Below the pieces are notes generated by a model. It saw nothing but the letters and a program-made list of their open reading frames with translations. It searched no databases and was not told the DNA's origin. This document shows, piece after piece, positions 1 to 12,004 of a DNA stretch of 64,000 nt. The stretch's first letter is position 1, and each line of letters opens with the position of its first letter. Location of the stretch: contig NW_024466603.1 of NCBI RefSeq assembly GCF_017591425.1, positions 1 through 64,000 on the forward strand, given 5' to 3'. Position numbers and translations under genes: made by a program. This stretch comes from Ochotona curzoniae (taxonomy: Eukaryota > Chordata > Mammalia > Lagomorpha > Ochotonidae).

Positions 1-609
1 AGTCCTTTTGTAAGAAAAGTATGATGTAAAATTAAGATATCATGATAGTTACCATGGCTGTCACTACTGCTGTTACTTCATGGTCGCATTACAATATCCC
101 TGTCACCTAGTAACGATCTTCTTGGACCAAAAGTGACAGGTGTAAAACGATTTTTTTTAATGTCATACTTGCTTTGTGCTGTAAAGTCTGTGAGAACCTC
201 AGAGGACAAAAACGCAGCATTCCTGTGGGTCAGGTTTCTCTAACCCCAGATGTACTGCGCACACTCATTATCTTAGTCCTCCCACCATTTAATTATCAGA
301 CCTTCTCATCCAAATATAATGCAAAGCTTCAGCTGATCTGAGTAGTGTTATAAAACACTGGGGAAGCTGTCTTTAAAGCATTATGCTGTGCCAACATTCC
401 TTGAATCTGACCTTGTTGGACAGCAGAACTATTTCTATTTCTAGAGGAGAAACTAATTTTAGATGTCCCTCTTGCTGAGTCATGTGACATTTGCACAGTA
501 GTGAATGCCATTCCATGCCAGTGAAAGAGCCTATGGCTGGAGCCTCCAATCCCTTTTCCTCCTCTGTACAAAGAGAAAGCTGACTGAAGTCTACAGCTCC
601 TCCACTTCA
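1..609. other. Unique AT-rich sequence, no gene seen
   Basis: No recognisable coding region, RNA gene or repeat family was seen here. The minus-strand open frame reaching in from 874 is mostly SINE sequence. Confidence 0.5.
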
Positions 610-624
610 AAAATTGCTGCGATT

Positions 625-956
625 GGGCCCAGCGGCATGGCCTAGCAGCTAAAGTCCTCACCTTGAACACACCAGGATCCCGTATCGGCGCTGGTTCTAA
701 TCCTGGCAGCTCCACTTCCCATCCAGCTCCCTGCTTGTGGCCTGGGAAAGCAGTTGAGGATGGCCCAAAGCTTTGGGACTCTGCACCCATGTGGAATACC
801 CGGAAGAAGTTCCTGGCTCCTGGCTTCGGATCGGCATAACATCGGCCGTTGCGCTCACTTGGGGAGTGAATCATCGGACGGAAGATCTTCCTCTCTGTCT
901 CTCCTCCTCTCTGTTTATCTGACTTTCCAATAAGTAAATAAATAAATCTTTTTAAA
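625..956 (+). mobile_element. CSINE (lagomorph C repeat), fairly young
   Basis: A full-length tRNA-derived SINE begins GGGCCCAGCGGCATGGCCTA and ends in an AATAAATAAATCTTT-type A-rich tail. The body shows the family hallmarks AGCTCCCTGCTTGTGGCCTG and GGACGGAAGATCTTCCTC. It is flanked by an imperfect direct repeat, AAAATTGCTGCGATT (about 610-624) and AAAATTGTTGCGATT after the tail, which is the target-site duplication. Such elements are transcribed by RNA polymerase III and moved by LINE-1 proteins. Confidence 0.9.
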
Positions 957-1369
957 AAAATTGTTGCGATTATATTTATTATGATTAAAAATTCCCAATA
1001 GTAATAAGAGCTGAATATAGGATCCTCAAATTCAACTCAAAGAACAAATCAAGTGTTCTTGGGTAAAACAGTAAGGAAACTTTGAGTAGTTCAAGGATGA
1101 GCGTGAGAGTATAGGTACTTCCCTTCCCAAAGAGGAAGACTTCTGATGAAGTTTCAATGATTAAGGCTCAAAATATAGTAATACAATGGATCAGAATGAG
1201 AAATTACAAAAGAACAATTTGTATTTATAAAAGAATTAGTGAGGGGACTACCAAAGCAGAAAAAATATTTGGAATGGAATTCTTATCCACGTCTAATTGT
1301 CATTCATATTCTATAGAAAATAAAGTGATTGGCTTTCTCCTATTAAATTAGTGACTGGTAATATTGCTT
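957..1369. other. Unique sequence, no gene seen
   Basis: AT-rich DNA between the SINE and the LINE-1 insertion. A short plus-strand open frame (1157-1351) has no recognisable protein features. Confidence 0.5.
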
Positions 1370-1384
1370 CCTTCCTTATTTTTT

Positions 1385-1432
<48 letters not shown>

Positions 1433-1886
1433 TATTGTTGCTTACATTGTATTGTGTAGTACAGTTTCATAGGCGCTAGGGATTCCCCCCACCCCTCCCA
1501 TACCCCTCCCCCCATGGTGGATTCCTCCACCTTGTTGCATAACCATAGTTCAAGTTCGGTTGAGATTCATTGCTTGCAGACACATGCCTAGCATAAAGTT
1601 CAGCGTCTTATTGTCCAGATAAGTTCAGTGGCCTCTTGGGGAGACCTTCTATGGTCTGAAAATAGGTCTAACAGAGTAAAGATCCAGTCAGTTAAAAGCC
1701 CCAACGAGGCCACAGTATCAATATACAACATTATGGAATTAATTGACATAGTATTGGGTAAACAATATGTTAAAAATAATGCAAGTTCCCTTCTTCGAAA
1801 CATCTGGGTTGAGACAGTATCAATGACAGGTTCAAAAAAAAAAAAAAAAAAAAAAAATAACAAACAACCAAACAAAAAATTACAGG

Positions 1887-2482
1887 TTAAATCAAGGCAA
1901 ACATGTGGTATCTAATCTTTTGGGATTCGCTCATTTCCCTTAGCATTATAGTTTCCAGTTGTACCCATTTAGCCACAAAGAACTGCATTTTGTTTTTTTT
2001 AATAGCTGAGTAGTATTCCATGGAGTAGATGAACCAAAGCTTTCTTATCCAATCTTCTGCTGATGGGCATTTCGGTTGCTTCCATGTTTTTGCAATTACT
2101 GATTGTGCTGCAATGAACATAGGGATGCATGTTGGTTTGTCGTAAAACAGGTGTTTTGGATATATTCCTAGGAGTGCTATTGCTGGGTCATATGGTATGC
2201 AGATTTTGAGTTGTTTGAGTGTTCTCCAGACTGATTTCCATAAAGGCTGTACCAATTTGCAGCTCCACCAGCAGTGGAGTAGGGTTCCCTTTTCCCCGCA
2301 TCCTCGCCAGCAAGCGTCGTTGGTGTTCTTGTTTATGTGGGCCAATCTTACTGGTGTTAGGTGGTACCTCATCGATGTTTTAATTTGGATTTCCCTTATT
2401 GCTAGGGAGCTGGAACATTTTTTCATATGTTTGTTTGCCATTTGGACTTGTTCCTTTGTGAAATGTTTGCCCATTTCCCGTG
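1887..2482 (-). pseudogene. LINE-1 ORF2 C-terminal segment
   Basis: The minus-strand frame encodes the extreme C-terminus of L1 ORF2p. It includes the segment [18 protein letters not shown], the cysteine-rich [16 protein letters not shown], and the conserved ending with [16 protein letters not shown]. It is open to its natural stop, so the copy is young. It is cut off from its upstream half by the inversion junction near 2483 and cannot make a working protein alone. Confidence 0.9.
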
Positions 2483-2483
2483 T

Positions 2484-4209
2484 CTACAAGCTCTTCAAAA
2501 CAATAGAGGAGGAAGCAACCCTCCCAAACTCATTCTATGAAGCCAACATCACCTTAATCCCAAAACCGGACAGAGAACCATCAGAGAAGGAAAACTACAG
2601 ACCTATTTCTCTGATGAACATTGATGCTAAAATTCTCAACAAAATCCTAGCCAATAGAATTCAAAAAATCATCAGACAGATCATTCATCCGGATCAAGTA
2701 GGATTCATCCCTGGGATGCAGGGATGGTTCAACATTCGGAAATCCATAAATGTTATAAACCATATCCAAAAACAGCAAAACAAGAACCACATAATAGTTT
2801 CAATAGATGCAGAAAAAGCTTTCGACAAAATCCAACACCTCTTCATGCTAAAAACTCTAGCCAAAGTAGGCATAGATGGGAAAATCCACAACATAATCAA
2901 AGCAATTTATGAAAAACCCAACGCCAGTATCATACTGAATGGAGAAAAGCTAGAACCCTTCCCACTGAGATCTGGAACAAGACAAGGGTGCCCGCTATCA
3001 CCACTGCTATTCAACATAGTCCTAGAGGTACTTGCAGAGGCCATAAGACAAGAAAAAGAAATCAAAGGCATACGTATAGGAAACGAAGAAGTCAAGCTTT
3101 CACTATATGCAGATGACATAATCCTATACATAGAAAAACCAGGAGACTCAATACAGAAACTGCTAGAACTTATACGAGAGTTTGGCAGAGTGGCGGGGTA
3201 CAAAATTAACGAACGAAAATCAACAGCCATAGTGTACGCAAATAACACCAAGATGGAAGAAGATCTAACCAACAGGATACCATTCAAAATAGCAGAGAGA
3301 AGTATGAAGTATTTGGGAATAAATCTAACCAAAAGCGTAGGAGACCTATTCGAAGAAAACTACAAACTATTTAAAAAGGAAATTGAACAAAACCTCAAAA
3401 GATGGAATAACATCCCGTGCTCCTGGATAGGCAAAATCAATATCATTAAAATGTCTATACTACCACAAGCAATATACATTTTCAATGCAATTCCAATCAA
3501 ATTGCCCAAAACATTCTTCACGGAACTGGATACAATGATTCAAAAGTTCATCTGGAAGCACAAAAAACCACGAATAGCTAGAACCATCCTGAAAAATAAG
3601 AAGTCAGCAGGGGGAATCACAATCCCGGACCTCTGGACATACTATAGAGCAGTGGTTATCAAAACAGCCTGGTACTGGCACAAAGACAGAAAGGAAGATC
3701 AATGGAATAGAATAGAAGCACCAAAAGGGAACCCACACAAATACAGCCAATTAATCTTTGACAAAAAGACCAATGACAGCTCAAGCAAGTGGGAAGGCCT
3801 CTTTGGTAAATGTTGTTGGGACAACTGGCTGATAGCCTGTAGAAACAAAAAAATAGACCCACATCTATCACCATACACTAAGATCCAATCTACATGGATA
3901 AAAGACCTAAACCTACATCCAGAAACCTTCAAACTCTTGCAAGAAAATGTAGGAAATACCCTGCAAGACCTAGGAGTAGGTCCCGACTTTCTAAGAAGGA
4001 CACCAAAAGCAATAGCAGTTGAGAACAGAATAAACAAATGGGACCTCATCAAACTAAGAAGCTTCTGTACAGCAAGGGAAACAATCAACAAAGTAAAAAA
4101 GCAACCCACAGAGTGGGAGAAGATCTTTGCACACGATATAGGCGATAGGGGGCTAATTTCCAGGATATATAAAGAACTTCAAAACAACCAAAAAACCAAA
4201 ACAAACAAG
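2484..4209 (+). pseudogene. LINE-1 ORF2 reverse-transcriptase segment (inverted half)
   Basis: This plus-strand frame encodes the middle of L1 ORF2p. Visible reverse-transcriptase blocks include [20 protein letters not shown], the metal-binding D in [26 protein letters not shown], and the catalytic YADD at about 3105-3116, followed by the thumb and downstream domain ending near KTKTNK. No stop interrupts it. The open frame runs in from about 2197 through antisense L1 sequence, so its first roughly 95 residues are an artefact. The endonuclease domain is missing, and the last part of ORF2 lies on the other strand at 1887-2482. Confidence 0.92.
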
Positions 4210-4226
4210 CCTTCCTTATTTTTTTA

Positions 4227-4783
4227 AACAATTTTTAATTGATTAAAAAACTTTTGGTCTCAATCTTTTGGTTTCCACGTGAAGAAAATGATTACTTACG
4301 GATGCCATCATTTTCTCCCTTTAAGTACATTTACAGTTCTTTCAGTATTGTTGTGCATTGATTAGAACTTTGAGGTTGTGCCGGACCATATGCCCAACAA
4401 AATACGTCCTTTGGATGGTACTACTAAGTGAACATTGGCCATGCTATTGGGTTTAAACTCATTCCTTTAGAAGAATTTCCTATCTCTAACACAGTGAAAA
4501 TCTGGTTTTGATTCACAAAACTACGCTACATTTACAAATGCCTTTTAGTATCTGCCAGAGAGTTTTCATTTTTTCTAGTTATCATGTAACATGATATGAT
4601 GAATCATTACAGCCCATACCTCAAATTTCTAGATTACACTTTGACACATATTTTATTTAAAATCAGTATTTGATAAAGCTGCTTTTAACATTTGTACCAA
4701 TACTCTCGAGTGAAACTGGTTTATGGGTGTTTTAGTATTCACAACAGGTGTGCAAAGTTAATAATTTGTTCCCTAAACTGTAC
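4227..4783. other. Unique sequence, no gene seen
   Basis: AT-rich DNA between the L1 duplication and the next SINE. Nothing recognisable. Confidence 0.5.
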
Positions 4784-4788
4784 TTTTG

Positions 4789-5098
4789 GAGAGTAGTGCG
4801 GGGCCTCAACAGGCTTATCCTCCAGCTACCAGTGCCAGCATCCCAAATGGATGCCGGCTGAGGTCTGGACTGCCTACCTCCTCACAGAGCTCACTGCTTA
4901 CGGCCTGGGAAAGCAAGAGAGGACAGCTCAAATGCTTGGGTGCCTGCACCCACGTGGAAGGCCTGGGAGAAGCTCCTGGCCCTTGACTGGCTCAGCTATG
5001 GCTGTTGTAGGCATTTGAGGAGCAAAACAGCAGATGGAAGATCTGTCTCTCCTCTTTGTAATTTTGTCTTTCAAATGAAAATCAATAAATCCTTTTTA
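4789..5098 (+). mobile_element. CSINE, old and diverged
   Basis: The CSINE layout is recognisable: a head box, then ACGGCCTGGGAAAGCAAGAG, CTGCACCCACGTGGAAGGCC, GCAGATGGAAGATCTGTCTC, and the tail AATCAATAAATCC. It is clearly more diverged than the copies at 625 or 35966. No clear duplication was seen. Confidence 0.8.
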
Positions 5099-5100
5099 AA

Positions 5101-6552
5101 AACTGTATTTATGGATATTACTTAGCTGAACAGCACCCAAACAGTATGGACTTCAATGTCCAATTCCAACCATCAATATTAACAGTTCAGCTGTAGATCT
5201 ATTTGATACAATGAATGAATGATATTTCAGTCTTCTTTACACAGATTAAAAGACTTTAGGAAGCAGAGTTGTATAACATCAAACCAGTTCATGTATTTAG
5301 AAATCAAACATTTAAGCTTTTCAGCCTATATGTGCAACACTTATATGAAAAGAAAACTAAATTGATTTTCTTTTTTGATAAACCACATTACTTATACAAT
5401 GTTTGATTTCATGAAAGGAAACAAACTCTAGCCAGAATAAATTTTGATAAAACCTGGCGTTATACAAGAACAAAACTCTTTCATAACAAGAATTAATGGT
5501 GATGTAGCTCATGCTGCCTGCATCAACCTAAAAAACCTAGGTCCAAGTGAAAATTATAGACTGGATACAAGACACAAAAGCAACAGAGAAAAACTAGTGA
5601 CATTTCTGTTCACTAACAAAGAACAATTTTAAGAAAATTAAGTCTATAACATGTCTACAGGTATAAAATAGCAATAAGGTTAAGCAAGACTATGAAAGAC
5701 TTGTACAATAAGAACTACAAATATTTGCTGAATGAAATTTCAAGGCACCAGTAAATGCACAAGCATCCTATATTCATGAATTGAAACATCTAATTTTGTT
5801 CAGCTATCAACAATACTCAAACGAATGATACATATTCAACATAAGTGCTAAAAAAAAATCACAACTATACATTTTGTGCAAAAAATTAAAGATTGTGTTC
5901 GAATTCATATGAAATCTGCAAGGGCCCCAAATAGTAAGCCATACTTGAAGATGAACAAGCTGAAGGTTTTATACTTGCTGATTGTAAAAATGATGAGGCC
6001 ACATTTTTCAAAACAGTGTGGGAATAGAATTCATGTAAACCAATGAAACTGAAGATAGAGCACAGAAATACATATCTATATCTATAGATATACTTTTATA
6101 CTAGATGATTTACAAACACTGAAGATCCACATGCAGAAGAATGAGGTCGCATACCTACGTTATATCGTATACAAATGACTGGTAAGCATAATTTTACTTC
6201 CAGAAGGAACTTAAAGTCATCAGAGCCACAGAAACAGAATGGCAGCTGCCACGGCACAAAAGGAGGGAAACTCAGTGTAGCTCGATGGGTACACAATGCA
6301 GATGGGTGCTGATGGTGGCTGCCCAGGCCACTGAAATTCATACCCACAAGTTGCTAAAATAGCAAAATTTGCATTAGAAATATTTTAGCACAGCAGCCAA
6401 ACTAAACTGCTTGAGGCCAAGGATTGTTTCTCTATGTAGAAGATGCTCTCCAGGACCTCTGGGTGGAGCACACCATGTTTGAAACCCACATTTTTCATTC
6501 AGTGGCCATGTGGCCACTAACTGCTCTATGCAATGGCTCTATTCCCCAAGCT
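5101..6552. other. AT-rich DNA holding an ancient LINE-1 fragment
   Basis: Mostly unrecognised. About 5890-6085 reads on the plus strand like a decayed L1 ORF2 piece: the nucleotide words CATATGAAATCTGCAAGG, TTTTCAAAACAGTGTGGGAA and GATAGAGCACAGAAATAC fall in the L1 order. It is full of stops and much older than the L1 at 1387. No host gene was seen. Confidence 0.5.
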
Positions 6553-6558
6553 GAACAG

Positions 6559-7017
6559 TGTCAGGAGCTGTGTACTGTAGCCACACTGAAGCCATTTTGA
6601 ATATAGAACTATGGGCCAGTGGAAAATCCCTGGCTGGCTAGATGCTTGGGAAAGAAGTTATGAAACTAATCACACGCTTAGCTTCAATTGTTTGTAGCAA
6701 CTGTTTTAGAATGTGATTTATGCTGTACCTGCCGACATCTTGTTACTGATTACCTATGCTATTGTTGGTATGCTGGTTACTATGGTTGATATGGTGGCTG
6801 CTCAAGAACAATCGGTCTGGAGACCATGGCTTGCGTCCTAGTTTCTCCTTTCCTCCCTGAGCCTTAGTTACTGAAGAATATAAAAACCCTCAGTTGAAAT
6901 CAATAAATTGACAGCTTGATCAGACATCCTGTCTTGCTGTCCATTCTTCGTGTCTCTTGTCCCCCAATCTCTCCTAGGTGGTTGCGACCCCCGTTGACTG
7001 TCCTGCTGGACGGGACA
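6559..7017 (+). repeat. ERV-A 5' LTR
   Basis: The repeat begins TGTCAGGAGCTGTGTACTG and ends GACGGGACA, with the TG...CA termini of retroviral LTRs. A TATA box (TATAAAAA, 6879-6886) is followed by AATAAA (6902-6907), placing the U3/R boundary and the poly(A) signal close together. The R/U5 part (GCTTGATCAGACATCCTGTC onward) resembles that of the ERV-B LTR, whereas U3 does not. Confidence 0.93.
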
Positions 7018-7020
7018 ATT

Positions 7021-7038
7021 TGGCGCCCAACGTGGCTG
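7021..7038 (+). promoter_or_regulatory. ERV-A primer-binding site (tRNA-Lys type)
   Basis: TGGCGCCCAACGTGGCTG lies three bases after the LTR end. It matches the complement of the 3' end of tRNA-Lys over its first 15 bases, the primer class used by betaretrovirus-like (class II) elements. The last bases differ from the copy in ERV-B. Confidence 0.85.
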
Positions 7039-7193
7039 GTGTGCAGACCACCGACAGGGAGATCGCCACGCAAAAGGAGAGGCCTCTCGAAGTGGTGTTG
7101 AGTAGAACACCGGGTGAGCAGTTTCACGGTTGACCCGCCGGAAGTCGTGCTCGTGGAAATTCGTGGCGCAAATCTTACAGGGTGAAGGTAAGA

Positions 7194-7357
7194 TGGGACA
7201 AGCATTATCACAGCAAGAATTATTCTTGCAAGGTTTTATCAGTCTTATAGACTTATTCAAGACACGAGGAATTTGGGTGATTAAAAAAGACCTCAAAACC
7301 TTTTTGGATTTTGTTGGTCAGATTTTTCCCTGGCATCCCCAGGAAGGTTCTATATAA
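7194..7357 (+). pseudogene. ERV-A truncated gag (matrix N-terminus)
   Basis: The frame starts MGQALSQQELF and carries the features of a betaretroviral matrix protein: an N-terminal glycine for myristoylation, then a helical segment with FPWHPQEG near residue 47. It stops after about 54 residues, just before an A-rich stretch, and capsid and nucleocapsid are absent. The open frame begins earlier at 7130, but the ATG at 7194 gives the expected Gly-2. The remnant may be kept because packaging signals of such elements extend into gag; that is inference. Confidence 0.75.
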
Positions 7358-7401
7358 GTCAATTAAGGTTTATATAAAAAAACAAAAAACAAAAAAAAAA
7401 T

Positions 7402-10120
7402 GTGTTCTGTAACTTGGTTTAACAAAAGTAATCTGATATAGAGTGGTCCAAATCCACTGTTAAATTAACCTAAAGCATGAGATGAATTATGTGTGCTTGT
7501 TTTACAAAATATCTCCAGGCTAAAGTATTTCAAAAAAGAGGTTGGAAATTGCAAGAGATTTAATAGTTATGTGTCTCTGTTCTGACATGTTTGGTGTTTG
7601 TGTTTATGTTTGTTTTGTCAATATTGTTGGTGTTCTATTATTTTTGTCCGGACAAAAACTAAATTTTGTTTTAATACTCTTCCTCCAGTTGTGTCTTTGT
7701 CTTGAATTGTTAAGTTTTTGTTCTTATTCTGAATTGTATGCATGTGTGACTGACTGACAGACGAGATGGGACGGACCATGACTAACCTCCTTTTTCTCTC
7801 CTGGTAAATAATTTTAGAGAGGTCTAACAAATTTAACAGGACCTAGCCAGAACAGACTCCCCACCTCCACTGGGGAAATGTTCTTGTGTCATTTTCGTGC
7901 TGTTTGGTCTTCAACTTACAGTGTTGTCCTGGCATTGATTAAGTCTAACATACAGTATTTAACATGTTCATTTAAATGCTAAAGGTACTTTTGGTTTAAC
8001 TCATTTAGACTTCTAAATTCTTCATAGTCTCATAAATTTGAGGGTTCTAGTAGGATCCCTGGAACTCTCAAAGATTGAGACAAAATTTGAATAATGTGCT
8101 TATCATTTAAAATAATTTGGATTATAATCTCACAATATTATAAAATTATGCTAAATTTGTTGCATCATATATGCTATTAAACTAGGTGATTATTTATGTT
8201 TATTGGTCAAAATATTTCCTATTCATAAAATTGATTCAGATTGTAAATTACTTGTGTTCTTATTTACAAGGAAGTATGTGAGATTTTGCCTTGCAGGAGA
8301 ACAATGAATTCTTTAAAGATGTATATAGTAAAACTGCTCATAATGTGTATATTTTCTGAATGTTTGCCTTTAAAACAATGGAATTGAAGTCTGATTCTTT
8401 GTAAAAAAACAACAGTGTTTTAAATCTCCTGTAAGTTATTTTCATCTTATTAATAACTAAACCTATTAACTAACTTCAGTAAATTCCAAGGTAGTCTCTC
8501 AAGACAACAGCCAAATTGAAGTTTTTTCAGCTCTTTTAACTTCAATAAAACAGAAACTAAAGAAAAGCTCCAGGCCCATCAGTCATAAAACAAGGAAGAG
8601 GTATGCCTGGAGTCTGCGCTTTGAAGAATTTGGGAGCTTTGTCCCAGTTGTGGTAATTCTTATCTGCCTTCATTAAAAAAAAAAAAAATTCAAATCAGCT
8701 AAAAGAAGGTTGTTTGAAAAAAAAACTTCTCTTTCCTGGTTTTAAAGTGGATTTGTGCTAAAATATGTTTCCATGAATTAGAAGAAATGGTTGAAAAATT
8801 GTTTAAAGCATTGTATTTAAAAGTTAGTATGCTTTTATTTAGAAAATGTCTTAAGAAAAGTTGAGGAATAAATCTTATAAGCTTTACATATAATTGGCTA
8901 TAATTTTAAAGATACTATTACAACATTGTTTAAGTTTTTAACATTAATACCTAATACGAGCTGACGTTAGAATTGATACCTGTGTTCAAAAAGTTTTTGA
9001 AGTGTGCATACACAGAAATGCTAGTAAATATCTAAAGATAAAAATATCTCCAATTTTGAAAGCTGTTAAAAAAAAAATTGAAGCACTGAGCCTTAGGTAG
9101 TCTCTGTTTAATTGGTGAATTTGTCAATTCTCTATCCAGCTTCAGTAAGCTCTATTCTTATTCCAACTTTTGAATTTGTTAAAGTTCTGAAAAAGTTATG
9201 AGATAATTTTATACAGTAATTCCTGTGTTTAAGGTTATATTTCCATTTAGATGATTGACTAAGGAAATATACATTTTGCCTTTCAGTTAGGTAATCCCTT
9301 GGGTTCTGTATATTGTCTTTGTTAAATTCTCATGATTTAAAAAAAAAAACTGTGTTTAAAATGTTTGGGTGATCATTTATAAGTGATAAAAAAAATTTTT
9401 TTGATCTATTGCTGTTTGAATCAGTCTGATTAAATGGGTGGTTATTATAATGAGAAATCTTTGATCAAATACTTTAAGGCCTCTTAGCATAATTAATAGA
9501 CTTAACTCTTCTGGTTCTGGGATTTCTAATAAATAAATAAATAATAAAATAATAAAAATTTTGAGGGGGCAGGGGGAATTGCAGAAAAGACATTGGGAAA
9601 CCTTGCCAGTGGGGAGCCACAACTAGATACAATCCTGCCAGGAAGGTTAGCTCTAAAAAGTACAAGAGTGTGTAAAATCCTACAGGTCATACCACAGCGC
9701 CAATCATAGAGACTTTGCTTTCTAGGATTCCAGCAGACCTATTGTATCCATTAAAGCTAAAGTTTAACTGTAAACTATACTAGTTTATTCAGACTACTAA
9801 GAGCAAAATGTAATTCTAAACAATTGGTAATTTTAACACACTTAAGAGAATTCTCAAGTAGCTCTTAAAAGCTGTTGTTTTATGTGTGTTACCTGATTTG
9901 TATATGTATGTTTATGAATGAGAATTACTAAGCTAAATCCTTTTTGAAAATAATGTATAGATGCATAATTAGGCTCTTAGAGAGTCATGTCCATTATTGT
10001 TTTCTCAGGATCTACAAGATCTGTTCAGCTCAATAGTTTAACATGATTTCAAATGCATTTACTGCTAGGGTACAGTTTCAAGACTGGCCATGGAGCCCAA
10101 ATCCACATAAGTTAAATGGA
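7402..10120 (+). repeat. ERV-A copy of the shared AT-rich interior block
   Basis: About 2.7 kb of AT-rich, stop-filled sequence aligns end to end with about 48637-51370 of ERV-B. Both copies start TTCTGTAAC after an A-rich tract and share long words such as GTTCTATTATTTTTGTCCGG and GGGTTCTAGTAGGATCCCTG. Similarity by eye is very roughly 85 percent. Near 7766 both carry a short frame MGRTMTN after GTGTGACTGACTGACAGA. That resembles the leader and Gag start of gammaretrovirus-like elements, but it stops after 13 codons here. No protein domain was recognised in the rest. Confidence 0.85.
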
Positions 10121-11988
10121 AAATATATGAGTATATGTATGTAAGTGTTTAATGATAACTCAGATCTCAGAGAATGTTAATACGCTAACATGGGAAGCAG
10201 CTCTTACAGCAGACTCATAGACTAACAATTTTGAGTAGCACTCAGTGGCCTCGGAATCAGCCCAAAAGGCATTCTGGTCTGACAGGAGAGCGAGCAAGAG
10301 AACAAGCATATCAGGTATGGAATGCCAGGACACTGCTGCTAAGAGTGTCCCTCCGTGAAGGACCTCAGTGGTCCACACCCCAGTGCAAAGAAGCAGCCAT
10401 CAAGGACAGTTGTGCTCTTCTCTCAATGGAGGAGAGAACTTCCACTTTGTGTGTGATCTTGTCTAACAGGGTTGTTGTGGATTCAAGAGGCTTCCACAGC
10501 CTAAGCACCATGTGTCTGGAGCCTCAGGTGATCACTGATGTCACACATAAGAGTGCTAATTTGTTAAATCCACTAGAGTCACTGTGTACACTGTCTTCCA
10601 ATGCAGGAGCTGTATATTCAGAGTCATAGTACACCTTGCTGTATTTTAGTATAAAGATTTATCATCTCAGTTTTGATTATGTTTGAATATTTAACTCTTT
10701 TGCTCTAAGAAGTCAGCTTGCATTTACCTGTCCTGTGATGGGCTTATATCCTGATGCTGTATGCTAATCCTTGCATTGTTACTGTGCCTTCTGATTGATC
10801 TAGGTTACCAGTTTTATGCAGCTCAGAAGTTTCATGTGTTCCATTAAGCTTATTGGGTATGTTCCAAAATTTGAGACTTAAAGAAGTTAATTTAGACAGA
10901 TACAAATCTAGTCCATAGTCTTAAATTAATGTTCACTCTGACAAAAGTTGAAACCTAACAATTCTTTTACATCTAAGTTCTGATGTTCAAATATTCAAAC
11001 TGCTAACTGAACTCACAACATGCTAGGCTGGGAAGAGTTATAACTATGTTATGTTTTGCTATTTAGACTTCAACACAGAGAAACTTTTCAAGTGCCAGGA
11101 TGTACACCAAACACCTGATGACTTCTGCCTTCTATCAGGAACCACAAGATGGACCCCCTACAGCTGCTGTTACCCAACGGCGCCCCCTTCTCAGCAGGAA
11201 GTAGCTAAGAGCAGATGACAACGCCCTTTCTCCCTAAAAACAGTTGGGGTTCATTTCTGTTTGAAAATGTAGGAGTCAGATGGGATGATAGGCAGTTAGG
11301 GTCTCTGGTTCCTGATAAAACTGTTTTGTATACATGTAACATCTTAGCACTATGTGATTCTGGAATGTTAGTATTTTCAACAATACTTGTACATTGTTAA
11401 GTATGTCTTCTTGAATCTCACCAGCCAGCTGTTCCCCAATATACCATCATATATGTATCACCCCAGTATAAGTTCACAATATTTCGGCCAGAGTGATAAA
11501 AACCAATCAATACCTCTGGGGACAATGGTCTAACGCCTTCCTAAATCTCACCAGTCAATTAGCCACCAGTATAATTAAAGTAAATGAGACCCCAGTTCTA
11601 CCCATGTCAGGGAAAGTTATTCTAAATGGCATTAAGCTGGCAGCTTGCATGTTCAAGAAATGCAGCGAGGTTATGGCCTTAAAAACCTTGACGGTTGCTG
11701 CAATGGCTCAGGCTCCCCAAGTGATAACACCCCACATTGTGCTGTGCGGCTCCAGTCTTCAAAGAGGCTCATCTAATATAATGAGGCATGGCTTTTCCTG
11801 GGTAAGCATTTAGCCAATGACGGGCATCTTTCTGGTACCCCGCCAACCTAAGACAGGGAGCCCTGGATGACTGGCAGGGCTGCCCAGAGACGGGTAAGAG
11901 TTGAGGGTCCCTCAGAATGAACCTAAGACAGGCAGTGCTTATCTTGCCTCAAGGAACCTTTTTCTTTTCGCCGCTTTCATTGATATAT
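10121..11988 (+). other. ERV-A 3' interior, non-coding
   Basis: This stretch lies between the shared block and the purine tract and was not matched to ERV-B. Short open frames (10231-10629 and 11493-11813) show no domain I recognise. About 11100-11230 has the look of the region downstream of a retroviral env gene. It is treated as decayed retroviral sequence of unknown detail. Confidence 0.45.
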
Positions 11989-12004
11989 AGAAAAGAGGGG
12001 GAGA
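11989..12004 (+). promoter_or_regulatory. ERV-A polypurine tract
   Basis: The all-purine run AGAAAAGAGGGGGAGA directly abuts the TG of the 3' LTR. This is where the plus-strand DNA primer is made in reverse transcription. Confidence 0.9.

Larger units (their letters stand above)
1387..4209 (-). mobile_element. LINE-1 insertion, 5'-truncated with 5' inversion (twin priming)
   Basis: A 5'-truncated L1 retrotransposon inserted in minus orientation. A 44-base T run (1387-1430) is its poly(A) tail. Positions about 1431-2482 carry the 3' UTR and the ORF2 C-terminus on the minus strand. From about 2483 to 4209 the sequence flips, and the ORF2 reverse-transcriptase region reads on the plus strand. 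Both outer ends carry the 17-bp duplication CCTTCCTTATTTTTTTA (1370-1386 and 4210-4226), so both segments arrived in one event. Inversion with one target duplication is the known signature of twin priming. ORF1 and the ORF2 endonuclease are absent, so the copy is immobile. Confidence 0.93.

Noticed and set aside
642..874. Minus-strand frames with PGxPHGCRVPKLWA-type peptides, recurring in many places
   Set aside because: They recur at every CSINE copy and are antisense reading of the SINE.
2197..2483. Start of the 676-codon plus-strand frame
   Set aside because: The first part reads antisense through the other half of the inverted L1. The true ORF2 segment begins only at the junction near 2484.
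6868..7296. Minus-strand frame of 142 codons
   Set aside because: Antisense to the ERV-A LTR, primer site and gag start.
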